From CAZLBC01 sp964557575 (GTDB lineage Bacteria; Planctomycetota; Phycisphaerae; SM23-33), in the NCBI GenBank assembly GCA_964557575.1, contig CAZLBC010000083.1, forward strand, positions 1 through 22,413: a stretch of 22,413 nt of DNA. Reading direction: 5' to 3'. The position numbers and the translations under genes are program-made. Under the pieces are notes generated by a model. That model was given only the letters and a program-made list of their open reading frames with translations. It was not told where the DNA came from and ran no database searches. Below are positions 22,339-22,413 of the stretch, in pieces (within the stretch, counting starts at the first letter, position 1; each line of letters opens with the position of its first letter).

Positions 22339-22413
22339 GTGAAGAGGATACCGGGTAGTGCCGCACTGATCGCCCCGGTGCTCGCCGCGGGCCTGTGCCT
22401 CGCGAACGGCGGC
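22339..22413 (+). CDS. 5' end of an exported protein, cut by the window edge
   Basis: A GTG at 22339 opens a frame that runs to the end of the window (25 codons). It encodes MKRIPGSAALIAPVLAAGLC followed by LANGG, a typical signal peptide with two positive charges and a hydrophobic core. GGAGA at 22327-22331 lies seven bases before the GTG. The remainder, and so the function, is outside the window. No lipobox is evident. The gene continues the pattern of a secreted protein following a TA module. Confidence 0.6.
   Translation, partial: MKRIPGSAALIAPVLAAGLCLANGG

Noticed and set aside
1..22413. CRISPR arrays, tRNA or rRNA genes
   Set aside because: No regularly spaced direct repeats, cloverleaf pattern or rRNA-like sequence was seen. 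A tRNAscan or Infernal run would be needed to exclude small RNAs.

Overview
The window is GC-rich bacterial DNA. Its gene content points to the Planctomycetes-Verrucomicrobia-Lentisphaerae group, or a neighbouring sulfatase-rich lineage. The evidence is Tat-exported formylglycine sulfatases, a large exported PQQ-propeller protein with a methyltransferase-like head, a planctomycete-type helical-repeat protein, and many secreted proteins of unassigned function. This placement is inferred from protein families only. No rRNA, tRNA or CRISPR array was seen.

Layout. (1) 1-3200: a possible IS-end scrap at the left edge, then mutS on the minus strand. Divergent from mutS is a 27-residue, very basic protein resembling the bS22/COX24-type ribosomal protein, with a good promoter. 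(2) 3200-12000: plus-strand genes for an exported methyltransferase-propeller protein; a small cluster holding a GspG-like membrane protein, a 90-residue membrane protein and a membrane PAS protein; an exported helical-repeat protein; and a GH42-like secreted glycosidase. (3) 12000-22413: an accessory region where secreted enzymes (two sulfatases, an alpha-barrel protein, a beta-propeller) alternate with five type II toxin-antitoxin modules. These are an addiction-module antitoxin with a broken ParE, VapBC, VapBC, Phd-PIN and DinJ-YafQ. The right edge cuts the start of another exported protein.

The accessory region also holds decayed mobile DNA. A KilA-N gene has been destroyed by a one-base frameshift and by a 195-bp miniature inverted-repeat element (19-bp terminal repeats, 6-bp TCGAGT target duplication, nested internal palindromes). 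An unrecognised, start-less coding fragment lies downstream of the second TA module. Several TA segments and the fragment are visibly AT-richer than the enzyme genes, which suggests separate acquisition.

How the genes may work together: the exported sulfatases, GH42-like enzyme and alpha-barrel protein fit breakdown of sulfated or uronic-acid-containing polysaccharides outside the cytoplasm. The TA modules sit between these genes and each has its own promoter. Three of the TA promoters (at 12044, 14804 and 21743) are placed so that the predicted transcription start falls on the start codon, with no Shine-Dalgarno sequence. This suggests leaderless antitoxin mRNAs. The other two TA modules have normal Shine-Dalgarno sites, one of them inside a perfect 9-bp inverted repeat.
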